Assembly: GCA_964459985.1 (NCBI GenBank)
Contig: CAYWOS010000001.1
Location: 1-64,000 of the forward strand
Direction of reading: 5' to 3'
Origin: CAYWOS01 sp964459985
Lineage (GTDB): Bacteria; Bacillota; Clostridia; Christensenellales; Aristaeellaceae
DNA length: 64,000 nucleotides
A program made the translations under genes and the position numbers. Below are positions 26,480 to 35,182 of the stretch, piece after piece. Numbering within the stretch: position 1 is the first letter of the stretch; every line of letters starts with the position of its first letter. The notes beneath the pieces are model-generated. The model made no database searches. It had not been told where the DNA came from and saw nothing but the letters and a program-made list of their open reading frames with translations.

Positions 26480-27181
26480 TCACAGCTCGTTCAATCCGAC
26501 GATGGAATCAATCGGCAGGGAAAGCACGATGCCCTGCGCCTCGCTCTGCATGCCGCAGCATTCGCTGATCGCCTGCATGATCGCAAGCTTGCCCTCGACT
26601 TTGGTGAGAATCATCAGGATGTCCTTCTCTTCCTGCATGCTGACGCCCCAGAGCTTGACGGCGTTTTCGCTGACGATCTGACGGCTGTGCAGGATGGTGC
26701 CACCGCGCGCGCCCGCGGCCCTGGCGGCGGTCATCGCCTCCTCGCTGAATCCCTGATTGACGACGGCGACGACCAGCGCGTATTTCATGTCCATCATGAT
26801 CGGATCATCCTTTCTTTCGGTCTTTGTTTCGTGATCGGCGGCCATTTGATCGAGCAGGCGCATCATGAGGCTGTTCCCGCCCGACAGAGGCACGGTGAAA
26901 GCGATTCCGCTGTTGACGGTATCCAGTTTCAGGAGGATGCGCATTTTGAGCAGCATATCGTCCGCGACGATCTTTGGCATCATGCCGACCAGCATCACCC
27001 AGTCGATGTTGCCAAGCCCTAATAGATCAAGAATCTCGCTCGACGCCGTGCCGAACGCGTGGAGCTGGTACTGCTCGGGCACGGCGTGCTCGCTGTACAT
27101 TTCAGAAGCTTTTTCAGCCAGTCGCGGCGTTGTAATGAGCAAAAGCACGCGCGGCGCCGTCCTGTTGCGATCGTTTGTCAT
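26480..27181 (-). CDS. PII-like signalling protein paired with DUF1538
   Basis: A 233-residue protein. Residues about 130-233 look like a PII/GlnB-type fold (KYALVVAVVNQGFSEEAM, then GARGGTILHSRQIV as T-loop region, then KEGKL-like KVEGKLAIMQAI). The N-terminal half (RVLLLITTPRLAEKASEM to NSGIAFTVPL) shows the same order of strands and helices, so the protein may be a tandem PII-like pair. The ATG at 27181 overlaps the stop of the DUF1538 gene (ATGA). PII-like proteins next to membrane transporters usually gate them in response to a nucleotide; this is inference here. It lacks a typical uridylylation-tyrosine T-loop. Confidence 0.8.
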   Translation of the reverse strand: MTNDRNRTAPRVLLLITTPRLAEKASEMYSEHAVPEQYQLHAFGTASSEILDLLGLGNIDWVMLVGMMPKIVADDMLLKMRILLKLDTVNSGIAFTVPLSGGNSLMMRLLDQMAADHETKTERKDDPIMMDMKYALVVAVVNQGFSEEAMTAARAAGARGGTILHSRQIVSENAVKLWGVSMQEEKDILMILTKVEGKLAIMQAISECCGMQSEAQGIVLSLPIDSIVGLNEL

Positions 27182-28713
27182 TGGATCGTCTCCTCCTCCA
27201 GCTCGGTGATTACATCGCTGTCTGCGGGGATCAGGACAGCCTTTTCCGTCAGTTTTGCGATCTTGCGCAGTTTGAAGCGGTAGTTCAGCCCCATGATCTG
27301 AACGGCGATCAGCGGCGTCAGCGCGACCAGCGCGACGACGCCGAAAGCGTCCGTCATGATGCTGCCGCCCACGCTCCCGCACGCGCCGATGCTGAGCGGC
27401 AGGAGGAAGGTGGTGGTCATCGGGCCGCTCGCCACGCCGCCCGAGTCAAAGGCGATGCCGACGAAGATTTTGGGGACAAACAATGAAAGCGCGAGCGCGA
27501 TCAGGTAGCCGGGAAGCAGAATCCACATGATGGGAATGCGCGTGAGGATGCGGAGCATCGCCAGCCCGACGCTGACCGCGACGCCGACGGAAAGGCAGCG
27601 ATTCATGGATTTCTCCTTGACGGCGCCGTTGGTGACGGTCTGGATCTGGTGGTTGAGAATCTGAATCGCCGGCTCCGCCTTCACGATGAAATAGCCGATC
27701 AGCATGCCGATGGGCACGAGCAGCCAATTCCACGACTCCGCCGCCAGTTCCAATCCAAGCTGCGTGCCGACGGGCGCGAAGCCGACGTTGACGCCGCACA
27801 GGAACAGCACCAGCCCGATATAGGTGTACACGAAACCGACGAGCACGCGGCTGATCTGGCGCTTGTGATACCGCTTTTTGAGCTTTTGAAAGATCAGGAA
27901 AACCGCCAGAATCGGCACGAGCGATATCAATACGTCAAGCGCGTAGCGGGGCAGCTCGCGCAGGAAGGCGAACATGACGTCCTGAATGGTGACGACATGG
28001 GCGACCTCCGCCGCCGCATAGGACGCGCCATCCGGACGGAAAAGGCAGCCGAGGATCAGCACCGCGAGGATCGGCCCGCCGCTTGACAGCGCAACCAGAC
28101 CGAAGCTGTCGTCCGCCGCGTCTTTGTCGCCGCGAATGAAGGTAAGCCCCACGCCCAGCGCCATGATGAAGGGCACGGTAATGGGCCCCGTCGTCACGCC
28201 GCCCGAGTCGAACGCCACGGCGAGAAATTCCTTGGGCACAAGGAAGGACAGCCCGAGCAGCACGGCGTACATGATGATGAGCAGCAGGGAGAAATTGACT
28301 TTCCACAGAATGCGCACGATGGCGAGCGCCAAGAAAATGCCCACGCCCACCGCGACCGTCAGGATCAGCGCCATATTCGGGACGGACGGCACCTGCTCCG
28401 CCAGCACCTGCAAGTCAGGCTCGGCAATGGTGATGATCGCGCCCATCAGAAAGCCGATCAGCACGATCAAGCCGATCTTTTTGGTCTTGGAAAGCTGTAC
28501 GCCGAGCCCCTCGCCGAGAGGACTCATCGCCATTTCGGCGCCGAGCTGGAAAAAGCCCATCCCGACGACAAGCATGATCGCGCCGGTGATGAACATCGTC
28601 ATCATGCCCGTTTCCATCGGCACAAGAAATAATGTGATTGCCAGAACAATGCCCGTAATGGGCAAAACGGCTGAAACGGATTCCCGGATCTTTGCTTTGA
28701 GCTTGGGATTCAT
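27178..28713 (-). CDS. DUF1538 family membrane protein (two-repeat probable transporter)
   Basis: A 511-residue polytopic protein made of two related halves. Each half carries the same signature: AFDSGGVTTGPITVPF near residue 175 and AFDSGGVASGPMTTTF near 430, each followed by a second conserved stretch (DSFGLVALSSGGP, DAFGVVALVALTP). Internal duplication with matching short re-entrant-like motifs is typical of secondary transporters. DUF1538 has no established substrate that I know of. It is first in an operon with a PII-like regulator. The ATG at 28713 follows AAGGAGGG with an 11-base spacer. Confidence 0.85.
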   Translation of the reverse strand: MNPKLKAKIRESVSAVLPITGIVLAITLFLVPMETGMMTMFITGAIMLVVGMGFFQLGAEMAMSPLGEGLGVQLSKTKKIGLIVLIGFLMGAIITIAEPDLQVLAEQVPSVPNMALILTVAVGVGIFLALAIVRILWKVNFSLLLIIMYAVLLGLSFLVPKEFLAVAFDSGGVTTGPITVPFIMALGVGLTFIRGDKDAADDSFGLVALSSGGPILAVLILGCLFRPDGASYAAAEVAHVVTIQDVMFAFLRELPRYALDVLISLVPILAVFLIFQKLKKRYHKRQISRVLVGFVYTYIGLVLFLCGVNVGFAPVGTQLGLELAAESWNWLLVPIGMLIGYFIVKAEPAIQILNHQIQTVTNGAVKEKSMNRCLSVGVAVSVGLAMLRILTRIPIMWILLPGYLIALALSLFVPKIFVGIAFDSGGVASGPMTTTFLLPLSIGACGSVGGSIMTDAFGVVALVALTPLIAVQIMGLNYRFKLRKIAKLTEKAVLIPADSDVITELEEETIQ

Positions 28714-28757
28714 GATCGGTATCGCCCTCCTTTGTCCGTGGCCGCCGTCGCGGTGAC

Positions 28758-28864
28758 AGGCGCGGGGGATCGTTCCTGTTTAGGATCATATCAAACTCGC
28801 GCGGCAACAGGCGGGGGATTGTTCTGCCAGCGTAAAAACCGGCGCGGGGATTGATTTGCCAGCG
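28758..28864. repeat. Three imperfect direct repeats upstream of DUF1538
   Basis: Units at 28758-28778, 28809-28832 and 28841-28864 share the core GCGGGGATTGNTTTGCCAGCG in progressively better form; the last two are the closest. They lie in the upstream region of the DUF1538 gene and could be regulator sites or decayed repeats. Confidence 0.5.
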
Positions 28865-29070
28865 CGATGAACAAACGTGATGATCGGATCATCTTACGCG
28901 CGCGGGACGGCGCGTTTGCCGATCGATCGGTCGGCAGCGCATGAAGTTCATAAAACCTCCAATTCGTTTATTCGCCGTTGATTAGGATAATTCCTTCCCG
29001 AAGCCGGGCGGAAAATGAAAAGAGCGACGCCGCGTCGCGGTACGCGCGGCGCGAGCGAATGATCGGGTCA

Positions 29071-29104
29071 AGAAAACGATCCCGGATACAGACGGGATCG
29101 CTTT
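29071..29104 (-). terminator. Probable terminator downstream of pepC
   Basis: On the minus strand CGATCCCG pairs with CGGGATCG around an eight-base loop and is followed by TTTTCTT. It lies about 300 bp after the pepC stop. Confidence 0.6.
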
Positions 29105-29247
29105 CAATCAAAGGATCGGGCGCTCAATAACTCGGCGCATCACGCGCCGGGGGACGCGGCGATCGGAAAAGATCCGCGCCCGGCGCGGGGAACGGCGCGG
29201 CGGCGAGCATTCGGTATCAATCAGATGCTCGCTTTATGACGGACAAC

Positions 29248-29322
29248 GCGCGCAGCGTCATTGGATTCGTCGCACCCGGCGCTCATTCCCGCGCGCAGCG
29301 TCACCGGATTCGTCGCGCTCGG
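29248..29322. repeat. Two 32-bp imperfect direct repeats, 43 bp apart
   Basis: 29248-29279 and 29291-29322 match at 28 of 32 positions (core GGATTCGTCGC). They lie between pepC and its terminator. Confidence 0.6.
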
Positions 29323-29401
29323 GGTTTGTTTTCCCGGACGCACGTCGTTTTGCTGTGTGTCCGGCGCTTGTAATCCAATGCCCACCGCCCGGCAGAGCGC
29401 C

Positions 29402-30736
29402 TTACTCCGCGAGCGTGCCCATCGGGTCCCAGGGCGCGAGCGTGACGGCGGGCTGATCGGCGAGCGCGGCCAGATCGCCGAGGTATTCGCGCTCGACGGC
29501 GGCCTGAAACACGAACTGATCAAACCAGCTGTCCGAGCACAGGTAGTAGCCCTTGGCGCCGTTCTTGTCGCCCCAGCTGTTTTCGATTTTCCAACGGGTC
29601 GGCTTGCCGTCGTCCAGATTGACGCCGGTGATGACCATGGCGTGATTCATCGCCGAGAACCAGTAGTTCAGGCTGTCCGCCTTGGACAGATTCAGATCAA
29701 GCCCGGTGAGCAGTTCGGCGTCAAAGGATTGATCGTTCCATACGCCGCTGACGCGCTCGCCGTACTTGCCCACGTCGCTGCCGAACCAGACGACTTTGCC
29801 CGCTTCGAGCTGACGGATGATCGCCCGCTTGAAATCGTCCATGCGCAGGTTCAGATGCCTGACATCCTTGCCGCCCGCCACGTTGCCCAGCAGCCGCACG
29901 GTGAACACCTTGCCGTAGGGTTTATCGTCGGTCGGCGCGTTGATGATGCTGACGGTTTTCTTGAGCGTGTCGCCAACGTATTTCTCAAAGAATTCGCCGG
30001 GCGTCATGGCCTTTTCAACATGGTAGACCTTATCCTTGTCCACATACTCGAAATCGAAGGTCTTGGGCGGCTCGCCGTAGCAGGAGCACAGGAAGCCGTA
30101 GATTTTTTGCAGCATGGCGTTCTTCTCACGCGCGATCTCCTCGCGAGCGGCGCCCCGGGCGACCATGCCGCGAAGCTTCACGGCGCATACCTTGAGGTTG
30201 CGGTTCAGGTAGTGATTCATGCCGTTCGTGTGGCTCGACTGATAGGTCTCGCCGAAAGCGTCCTTGGGAACGACGCCGTACTTTTCGGCGATGTTGACGA
30301 ACATATCCCACTGTCCGCCGTCGTGAACGCCGGTGTTCAGGATAAAGGCGACGGTGCGGTCGTCGGCGGGGAGAACGGCGGTTTCCAGAATGGATTCAAA
30401 GAAATAGTTGGCGCGCTCGAATTTGTCCCAGAACGCGAGATAGCTCTGCGACAGCTCGAAGGACTCGAGATTCAGATCCTTCGCGATCTTTTCGCGCAGC
30501 ACGTTGGCGGCGGCGAACAGCCAGCAGCGCCCGCTCGCTTCCTGATTGGTGACCTCGAGCGTGGGAATGTCGATCGAAAACTTCTGGCGCATGGCGTACG
30601 CCGACGAGGACACGAACATCACGTCGCTCAACGCCGTTTTGGACAGGGCGAGCGTGGCGAGCCGACGCTCGGGGGAAAGACGGTAAGCGTCCGACCAGGA
30701 CGATATCTGTTCGTTGGTGATGGCTGAATTGTCCAT
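29402..30736 (-). CDS. pepC: Aminopeptidase C (C1 papain family, bleomycin hydrolase type)
   Basis: A 444-residue cytosolic cysteine aminopeptidase of normal PepC length that removes N-terminal residues from imported peptides. The catalytic set is complete: oxyanion Q65, nucleophile C71 in SGRCWLFAAAN, H365 in NHAMVITG and N386 in ENSWGDKNG. Spacing agrees with lactococcal PepC. There is no signal peptide. The ATG at 30736 follows GAAGGG. The gene stands alone with its own promoter; functionally it would act after the Opp importer encoded 8 kb away. Confidence 0.95.
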   Translation of the reverse strand: MDNSAITNEQISSWSDAYRLSPERRLATLALSKTALSDVMFVSSSAYAMRQKFSIDIPTLEVTNQEASGRCWLFAAANVLREKIAKDLNLESFELSQSYLAFWDKFERANYFFESILETAVLPADDRTVAFILNTGVHDGGQWDMFVNIAEKYGVVPKDAFGETYQSSHTNGMNHYLNRNLKVCAVKLRGMVARGAAREEIAREKNAMLQKIYGFLCSCYGEPPKTFDFEYVDKDKVYHVEKAMTPGEFFEKYVGDTLKKTVSIINAPTDDKPYGKVFTVRLLGNVAGGKDVRHLNLRMDDFKRAIIRQLEAGKVVWFGSDVGKYGERVSGVWNDQSFDAELLTGLDLNLSKADSLNYWFSAMNHAMVITGVNLDDGKPTRWKIENSWGDKNGAKGYYLCSDSWFDQFVFQAAVEREYLGDLAALADQPAVTLAPWDPMGTLAE

Positions 30737-30769
30737 GGCAAACCCTTCTTTCGTGTTGATCTTATCGGG

Positions 30770-30798
30770 AGTGTAGACCTGTTCGGCGGAAAAGTCAA
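30770..30798 (-). promoter_or_regulatory. SigA-type promoter of pepC
   Basis: Minus strand: TTGACT, 17-bp spacer, TACACT, about 35 bp before the start codon. Confidence 0.75.
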
Positions 30799-30902
30799 GC
30801 GCGTCGGCGCATGCGAATTTTACGGCGCGGCGGCGTGATCCCGGCGCGCCAAGGAAGCGTCCGGCAAGCGCAGGCGCGGCGGCGCCGCCAATGCACCGGC
30901 CG

Positions 30903-33041
30903 TTATTCCGGCGCGCACAGGAAGCGCACGAGCATATCGCGCAGAATCTCGGGCTGGAGAGGCTTGCCCATGTGCGCGTTCATGCCGGCGTTCAGGCAGT
31001 TTTGCATATCGGTGACGTAGGTATTGGCGGTCATGGCGATGATGGGGACGGTCGCGGCGTCCGGACGGCTTAAGGCGCGAATGGCGCGCGCGGCCTCCAG
31101 CCCGTTCATTTCGGGCATCTGGATGTCCATGAGCACGGCGTCGTACTCGCCGGGCGGCGAGGCGATGAATCGCTCGACGCCGATGCGCCCGTTCGCGGCA
31201 TGATCGACGGTGATTTCCCATTTGCCGAGCAAACGATTGGCGATCATGGCGTTCAGATCGTTATCCTCGCAAAGAAGAACGCGTTTTCCGCGCAGCGCGG
31301 ACAAATCGACGGGCGCGGGCGCGGCGGCTTCCTCGAGGCACAGATCGGTTTCGAGATACACGAAGAAGGCGCTGCCCTCGCCCTGTTTGCTTTCCACGGT
31401 GATCGAGCCGCCCATGAGCTTGACGAGGTTCCACACAATGGCGAGCCCGAGCCCCGAGCCCTGCGCCGTGGCGATCGAGCGCTCCTGTGAAAAGGATTCG
31501 AACATGTGTTTTTGGAATTCCTCGCTCATGCCGATGCCGTCGTCGCGCACGACGAAACGAAACGCCACGCGACCGCCGGGCAAATCGGCCTTGGTCCAGG
31601 AGATTTCCACATGCCCGCCCGCCGGCGTATACTTGACGGCGTTGGAGAGAAGGTTAAAGAAAATCTGATTGAAGCGCAGGCGGTCGAGCATGACGGGACG
31701 CTGATCCCCGGCGGGGGTCACGGTGAGCGTCTGATTCTTCTCGCGGCAAAGCGGCGCGATCACGGCGCTAATATAGCGGCGGAACTCGGCGCCGTCGTAG
31801 CGCTCGGGGCGCAGCGCCATCTTGCCGCTCTCCACCTTGCTGAGATCGAGGATATCGTTGACGAGCCCGAGCAGGAACTCGCCGCAGGACTTGATATGGC
31901 CGAGGTATTCGGCCGTCGCGGGCGGATTGGCTTCGTCGGCGGCGAGCAGCGTCAGGCCGATCACGCCGTTGAGCGGCGTGCGGATATCGTGGCTCATGCG
32001 CGAGAGAAAATCGGTCTTGGCCTCGCTCGCTTCCTTCTCGCGCTGAATGCTCACGCGCAGACGCCTGTTCATGCCGCGCATCCACAGAATGTCGACCGCC
32101 AGCAGCAAAAGCACGGCGAAAACGGAATAGATGGCGTAATTGCTGCTCAGGCTCGCCGAGCGAAAGGAGGAAAGCGGCACGCAGGTGACGCAATACCAAT
32201 CGTCGGTCGTCATGCGCGCGTAGCGGAAAACGCATTCGCGTCCTTCGGCGTTTTTGAAGAACAACTCGCCGTAGCCCTTGGCGTTGATTTCATCGTTCAG
32301 GGCGTTCCGCTTGTCAAGCGACAGATCGTTGTAAACGTATAAGTACTGGAAAAAATTGTTGGACTTGAAATCGTTGTTGCTGATGATATAGTTGCCCTTT
32401 GAATCGATGAGCACGCTCGACAGCCCCTCGAGCGCGCCCTGCGGGTTGAACGCGCCGAGCATATCGAAGGATCTGCCGCCCAGCAGCAGCGTATAGACCT
32501 GATCGCCTGCCGAATCGGCGAGACGGACGTGCCTGTACAGCGCGAAATGCTTGAGCGCGGTGTATTGATCGGTAAACTCGGGCGCGAAACGAACGGCGTT
32601 GTCCGCCGCGGTCTGCCCGGCGCTGAATATCGCCAGCAGATCGGCGTAGGAATCATTTTGGTAGGAGAGCGGAATAAACGCCCCGCTTGCATCGCGCCGC
32701 GCGAGATAGCCCGTGCCGTCCGCGCCGATCAACTGGAACTGGCGCATATCGCTGGAGTTGGTTTCCTCGAGCAGGACGAGCAATTCATCGCTGGTCATGC
32801 GCCGGCGCTCGGCGAAGCCCGATACGTCTTCAAGCTTGATCCGCCAGCTGTTCATGAGCGCCGTCGCGTTGTTCGCCGCCGACTGGTTGAGGTTGGAAAT
32901 GTTGCTGAGGTTTTCTTCCCACAATTTGTCCTGATAGATGGACACATACCGCCCGATCATCAGGAACGACGCGGCGAGCAGCAGAATATTCACGAGAAGA
33001 AAGGGCAAAGAACGGGATGATAATCTGATGCGCTTGATCAT
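30903..33041 (-). CDS. Hybrid sensor histidine kinase/response regulator
   Basis: A 712-residue membrane kinase. TM1 (about 10-30), an extracytoplasmic sensor of about 260 residues with a Cache-like pattern, TM2 (about 300-320), then HisKA with H351 in SRMSHDIRTPLNG, HATPase (N-box FFNLLSNAVKYT; G-boxes DDGIGMS and GSGLGLAIV) and a C-terminal receiver with D639 in VLMDIQMPEMNG. There is no built-in HPt domain, so the phosphoryl group must go to a separate HPt, and one is encoded divergently 1.8 kb away. The gene is 57 bp downstream of a solute-binding lipoprotein gene on the same transcript, so the lipoprotein may present the ligand to this sensor. Confidence 0.93.
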   Translation of the reverse strand: MIKRIRLSSRSLPFLLVNILLLAASFLMIGRYVSIYQDKLWEENLSNISNLNQSAANNATALMNSWRIKLEDVSGFAERRRMTSDELLVLLEETNSSDMRQFQLIGADGTGYLARRDASGAFIPLSYQNDSYADLLAIFSAGQTAADNAVRFAPEFTDQYTALKHFALYRHVRLADSAGDQVYTLLLGGRSFDMLGAFNPQGALEGLSSVLIDSKGNYIISNNDFKSNNFFQYLYVYNDLSLDKRNALNDEINAKGYGELFFKNAEGRECVFRYARMTTDDWYCVTCVPLSSFRSASLSSNYAIYSVFAVLLLLAVDILWMRGMNRRLRVSIQREKEASEAKTDFLSRMSHDIRTPLNGVIGLTLLAADEANPPATAEYLGHIKSCGEFLLGLVNDILDLSKVESGKMALRPERYDGAEFRRYISAVIAPLCREKNQTLTVTPAGDQRPVMLDRLRFNQIFFNLLSNAVKYTPAGGHVEISWTKADLPGGRVAFRFVVRDDGIGMSEEFQKHMFESFSQERSIATAQGSGLGLAIVWNLVKLMGGSITVESKQGEGSAFFVYLETDLCLEEAAAPAPVDLSALRGKRVLLCEDNDLNAMIANRLLGKWEITVDHAANGRIGVERFIASPPGEYDAVLMDIQMPEMNGLEAARAIRALSRPDAATVPIIAMTANTYVTDMQNCLNAGMNAHMGKPLQPEILRDMLVRFLCAPE

Positions 33042-33098
33042 ACGCCTTCCGGCTCCTTTTGCGTGATGCGCGTAAAACGCGCCGGACCGCCGCGCGGT

Positions 33099-34475
33099 TT
33101 ACTCGGCTTTCGCCAGCGCGTCCTCGAGCTGCGCGAGGAATTCGTCGAGCGTCTTCAGCCGGAGCCCGCCCGCGCCGTCGTCGAGCATGTATTTGGGGTT
33201 GTTCGCCTTGGATAGATCGACGATCACCGCGCGCAGCGTGTTGTAGAAATCGTAATCGAAGGTGACCTGTCCCAAATGCGATATGCGCCCGTCCGGCGTG
33301 TTGAAGCTCGACAGGATATAGGAGAACGCGTCCTTGGTGTTGGGCACGATGCCGAACGCCTTGGCGAACACTTTGTTGTTTTCGGGCGTGAAGAGGAAAT
33401 CAAGGAACTTGACCGCCCATTCGGTATTCTTCGAGGTATTGCTGACGGCGATGCCGTGCGCAGGAGAGAGATAGGCGAAGCCGCCGTCTTTGCTCACGGG
33501 CGCGGGGATGCAGACGTACTCGATCCGGCTGTGATAATCGTCCTTGGCCTTGGCGATAATGTTCTCCATTGATATCGGCGAAGGCATGAACGCCACGACG
33601 CCCAGATCGTCCGCCTTGGCATAGGCGTCGCCCTGTTTTTTGATGTTCAGGAAATCGCGCGCGTAGCCTTCGTCCGAGGCGTCTACGAACAGCGACAGCT
33701 CGGTCTGCGCCGTTTTATAATCGTAATAACCCTGCTCCACCAGCGTGTAGAGGAAGGTAAGCGGCTCCTTCAGCAGTTCGATCGTGCCGCTTTCCCGTTT
33801 GTTGACCATTTCATAGGCCGCCGCTTTGTCCGGCGCGTTGGCGATCAGGTTGCACACCCATGGGTAAATCAGCGTCTGCGCGAAATTGCCGGGATTGCCT
33901 TGGAAGGGGATATAGCCGTGCTGCTTGAGCGTTTCGCAGGCGGCCAGGAGCGTTTGCTGGTCGGTCGGGACGGCGATCCCGAGACTGTTTAGAAGCGTTG
34001 TGTTCACGAACAGTCCGCGCATTTCCGCGCCCAGCGGGATGGCGTAGAGCGCTTTTCCGCCATCCGCCGTCTGTTCGCGGTACATGAAGTTCTCGATCAG
34101 GCCGTCAAAGGTATTCGAGAGCTCAAACCCGTTCAGAGCGTACAGATTGAGCGCGTAGGGCTGAAGCGCCGAGCCGGGCTGCAGGTTGCCCGTGAAGAAC
34201 AGATCGACGTCCCCGGCGCCCGCCAGCCGTTTTTCAAGGGAAGGATAGTAGTCCTGTAAATATTCGTACTTGATGGTGACGTTCGGGTATTGCTCGACAA
34301 ACCGTTTGGCGATCTCGTCGACTGCGCGGCAGTCGGGCCACGCGGCGGCGATCGTCAGCGTGACGGGCGCGGGCGCGGCGGTCGGTGCGGGCGCGGCGGG
34401 CTTGCTTTCGCAGCCCGCCAGGAACGCGGTCGCCAGCAGAACGGTCAGAATCAAGGAAACGGCGCGCTTTTTCAT
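33099..34475 (-). CDS. Extracellular solute-binding lipoprotein (family 1), without transporter partners
   Basis: A 458-residue lipoprotein with signal peptide and lipobox LAGC (C21), a short Pro/Ala linker and a family 1 sugar-type binding domain starting TLTIAAAWPDC. No permease or ATPase gene is near; instead the same transcript continues into a hybrid histidine kinase. This arrangement suggests a sensory binding protein rather than a transport component, although it could serve a transporter encoded elsewhere. The ATG at 34475 has GAGGAAG upstream and a SigA promoter at 34541-34569. The ligand is unknown; sugar or polyol is likely by family. Confidence 0.88.
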   Translation of the reverse strand: MKKRAVSLILTVLLATAFLAGCESKPAAPAPTAAPAPVTLTIAAAWPDCRAVDEIAKRFVEQYPNVTIKYEYLQDYYPSLEKRLAGAGDVDLFFTGNLQPGSALQPYALNLYALNGFELSNTFDGLIENFMYREQTADGGKALYAIPLGAEMRGLFVNTTLLNSLGIAVPTDQQTLLAACETLKQHGYIPFQGNPGNFAQTLIYPWVCNLIANAPDKAAAYEMVNKRESGTIELLKEPLTFLYTLVEQGYYDYKTAQTELSLFVDASDEGYARDFLNIKKQGDAYAKADDLGVVAFMPSPISMENIIAKAKDDYHSRIEYVCIPAPVSKDGGFAYLSPAHGIAVSNTSKNTEWAVKFLDFLFTPENNKVFAKAFGIVPNTKDAFSYILSSFNTPDGRISHLGQVTFDYDFYNTLRAVIVDLSKANNPKYMLDDGAGGLRLKTLDEFLAQLEDALAKAE

Positions 34476-34540
34476 AGGGCTTCCTCGCTTTCGGTTTTCA
34501 TCGTTTATAACGCCCGGCGTCGGGATTTTTTGTCATTTTC

Positions 34541-34569
34541 AGTATAACAGATGAACGGCCGATATGCAA
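34541..34569 (-). promoter_or_regulatory. Promoter of the binding-protein/hybrid-kinase transcript
   Basis: Minus strand: TTGCAT, 17-bp spacer, TATACT, about 65 bp before the start codon. It lies in the 337-bp divergent region 34476-34812. Confidence 0.75.
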
Positions 34570-34654
34570 CCGATTCCCGACATATTTCCGAATAAATCGT
34601 TGTTTTTCGACCGTTTTTCAAGGCCGGACAGACAAAAATCGCGCGATTTCAGGC

Positions 34655-34683
34655 TTGTCACCGCGCGCGACTTATGGTAAGAT
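34655..34683 (+). promoter_or_regulatory. Promoter of the HPt/GGDEF-EAL/CheBR transcript
   Basis: TTGTCA, 17-bp spacer, TAAGAT, about 130 bp before the HPt start. It is back-to-back with the leftward promoter, about 85 bp away, so one regulator could control both. The long leader contains no structure that I recognise. Confidence 0.7.
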
Positions 34684-34812
34684 ATTCGTAGATTCACGGA
34701 TGTCGTTTTCGGGGCTCCTCTAATGGCGGGAAGGCATCTTCAGCGCCGGGCGGGCGCGATGCGGCGCGATTGTCCGCATTGCGCGGGGACGGTTACGGAT
34801 GAGGGGAACTGT

Positions 34813-35178
34813 ATGCTGAACGCGGAGATTTTGGTTCACGGGGGCGTCGACTTCAATCAGGGCGTCGCGCGTTTTCTGGACGACCGCGAGCTGTATGAGA
34901 GCGTGCTTGTCGCCTTTCTTGACGACAAAACGTTCTCCGACGCCGACGCGGCGTTTGCGCGGCGCGATTACGAGGCGCTTTATATCGCCGCGCACACGCT
35001 CAAGGGCGCGTCCGGCACGATGGACATGACCGAGCTTTACAAGGCGGCCTGCGAGATGACCGAATTGCTTCGCGCGCCGGGCGCGCCCTCCGAAGACGAA
35101 GTCGTGTGGCGCTTTGCCGAGGTCAGGGACGCGTACGAGCGCGTGGTTCGCGCCATCAGGGACGCGCGGAGGGGGTAA
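34813..35178 (+). CDS. Stand-alone HPt (histidine phosphotransfer) protein
   Basis: A 121-residue, mainly helical protein with the HPt motif AAHTLKGASGTM; H61 is the predicted phosphorylation site. Start at ATG 34813 follows GAGGGG with a six-base spacer; a longer frame from 34723 has no ribosome binding site and would use the leader. It is directly followed (4 bp) by a large protein with an N-terminal receiver, and the divergent hybrid kinase lacks an HPt domain, so it very likely carries phosphate from that kinase to this receiver. Confidence 0.9.
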   Translation: MLNAEILVHGGVDFNQGVARFLDDRELYESVLVAFLDDKTFSDADAAFARRDYEALYIAAHTLKGASGTMDMTELYKAACEMTELLRAPGAPSEDEVVWRFAEVRDAYERVVRAIRDARRG

Positions 35179-35182
35179 CGGA

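Larger units (their letters stand above)
28714..29401. other. 688-bp non-coding stretch between the DUF1538 and pepC genes
   Basis: No credible gene on either strand. It holds two sets of short imperfect direct repeats (28758-28864 and 29248-29322), a terminator hairpin at 29077-29100 and several GC-rich stretches. The DUF1538 promoter must lie in the first 100 bp; a TATGAT at about 28788-28793 (minus strand) could be its -10 but has no good -35. Confidence 0.6.
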
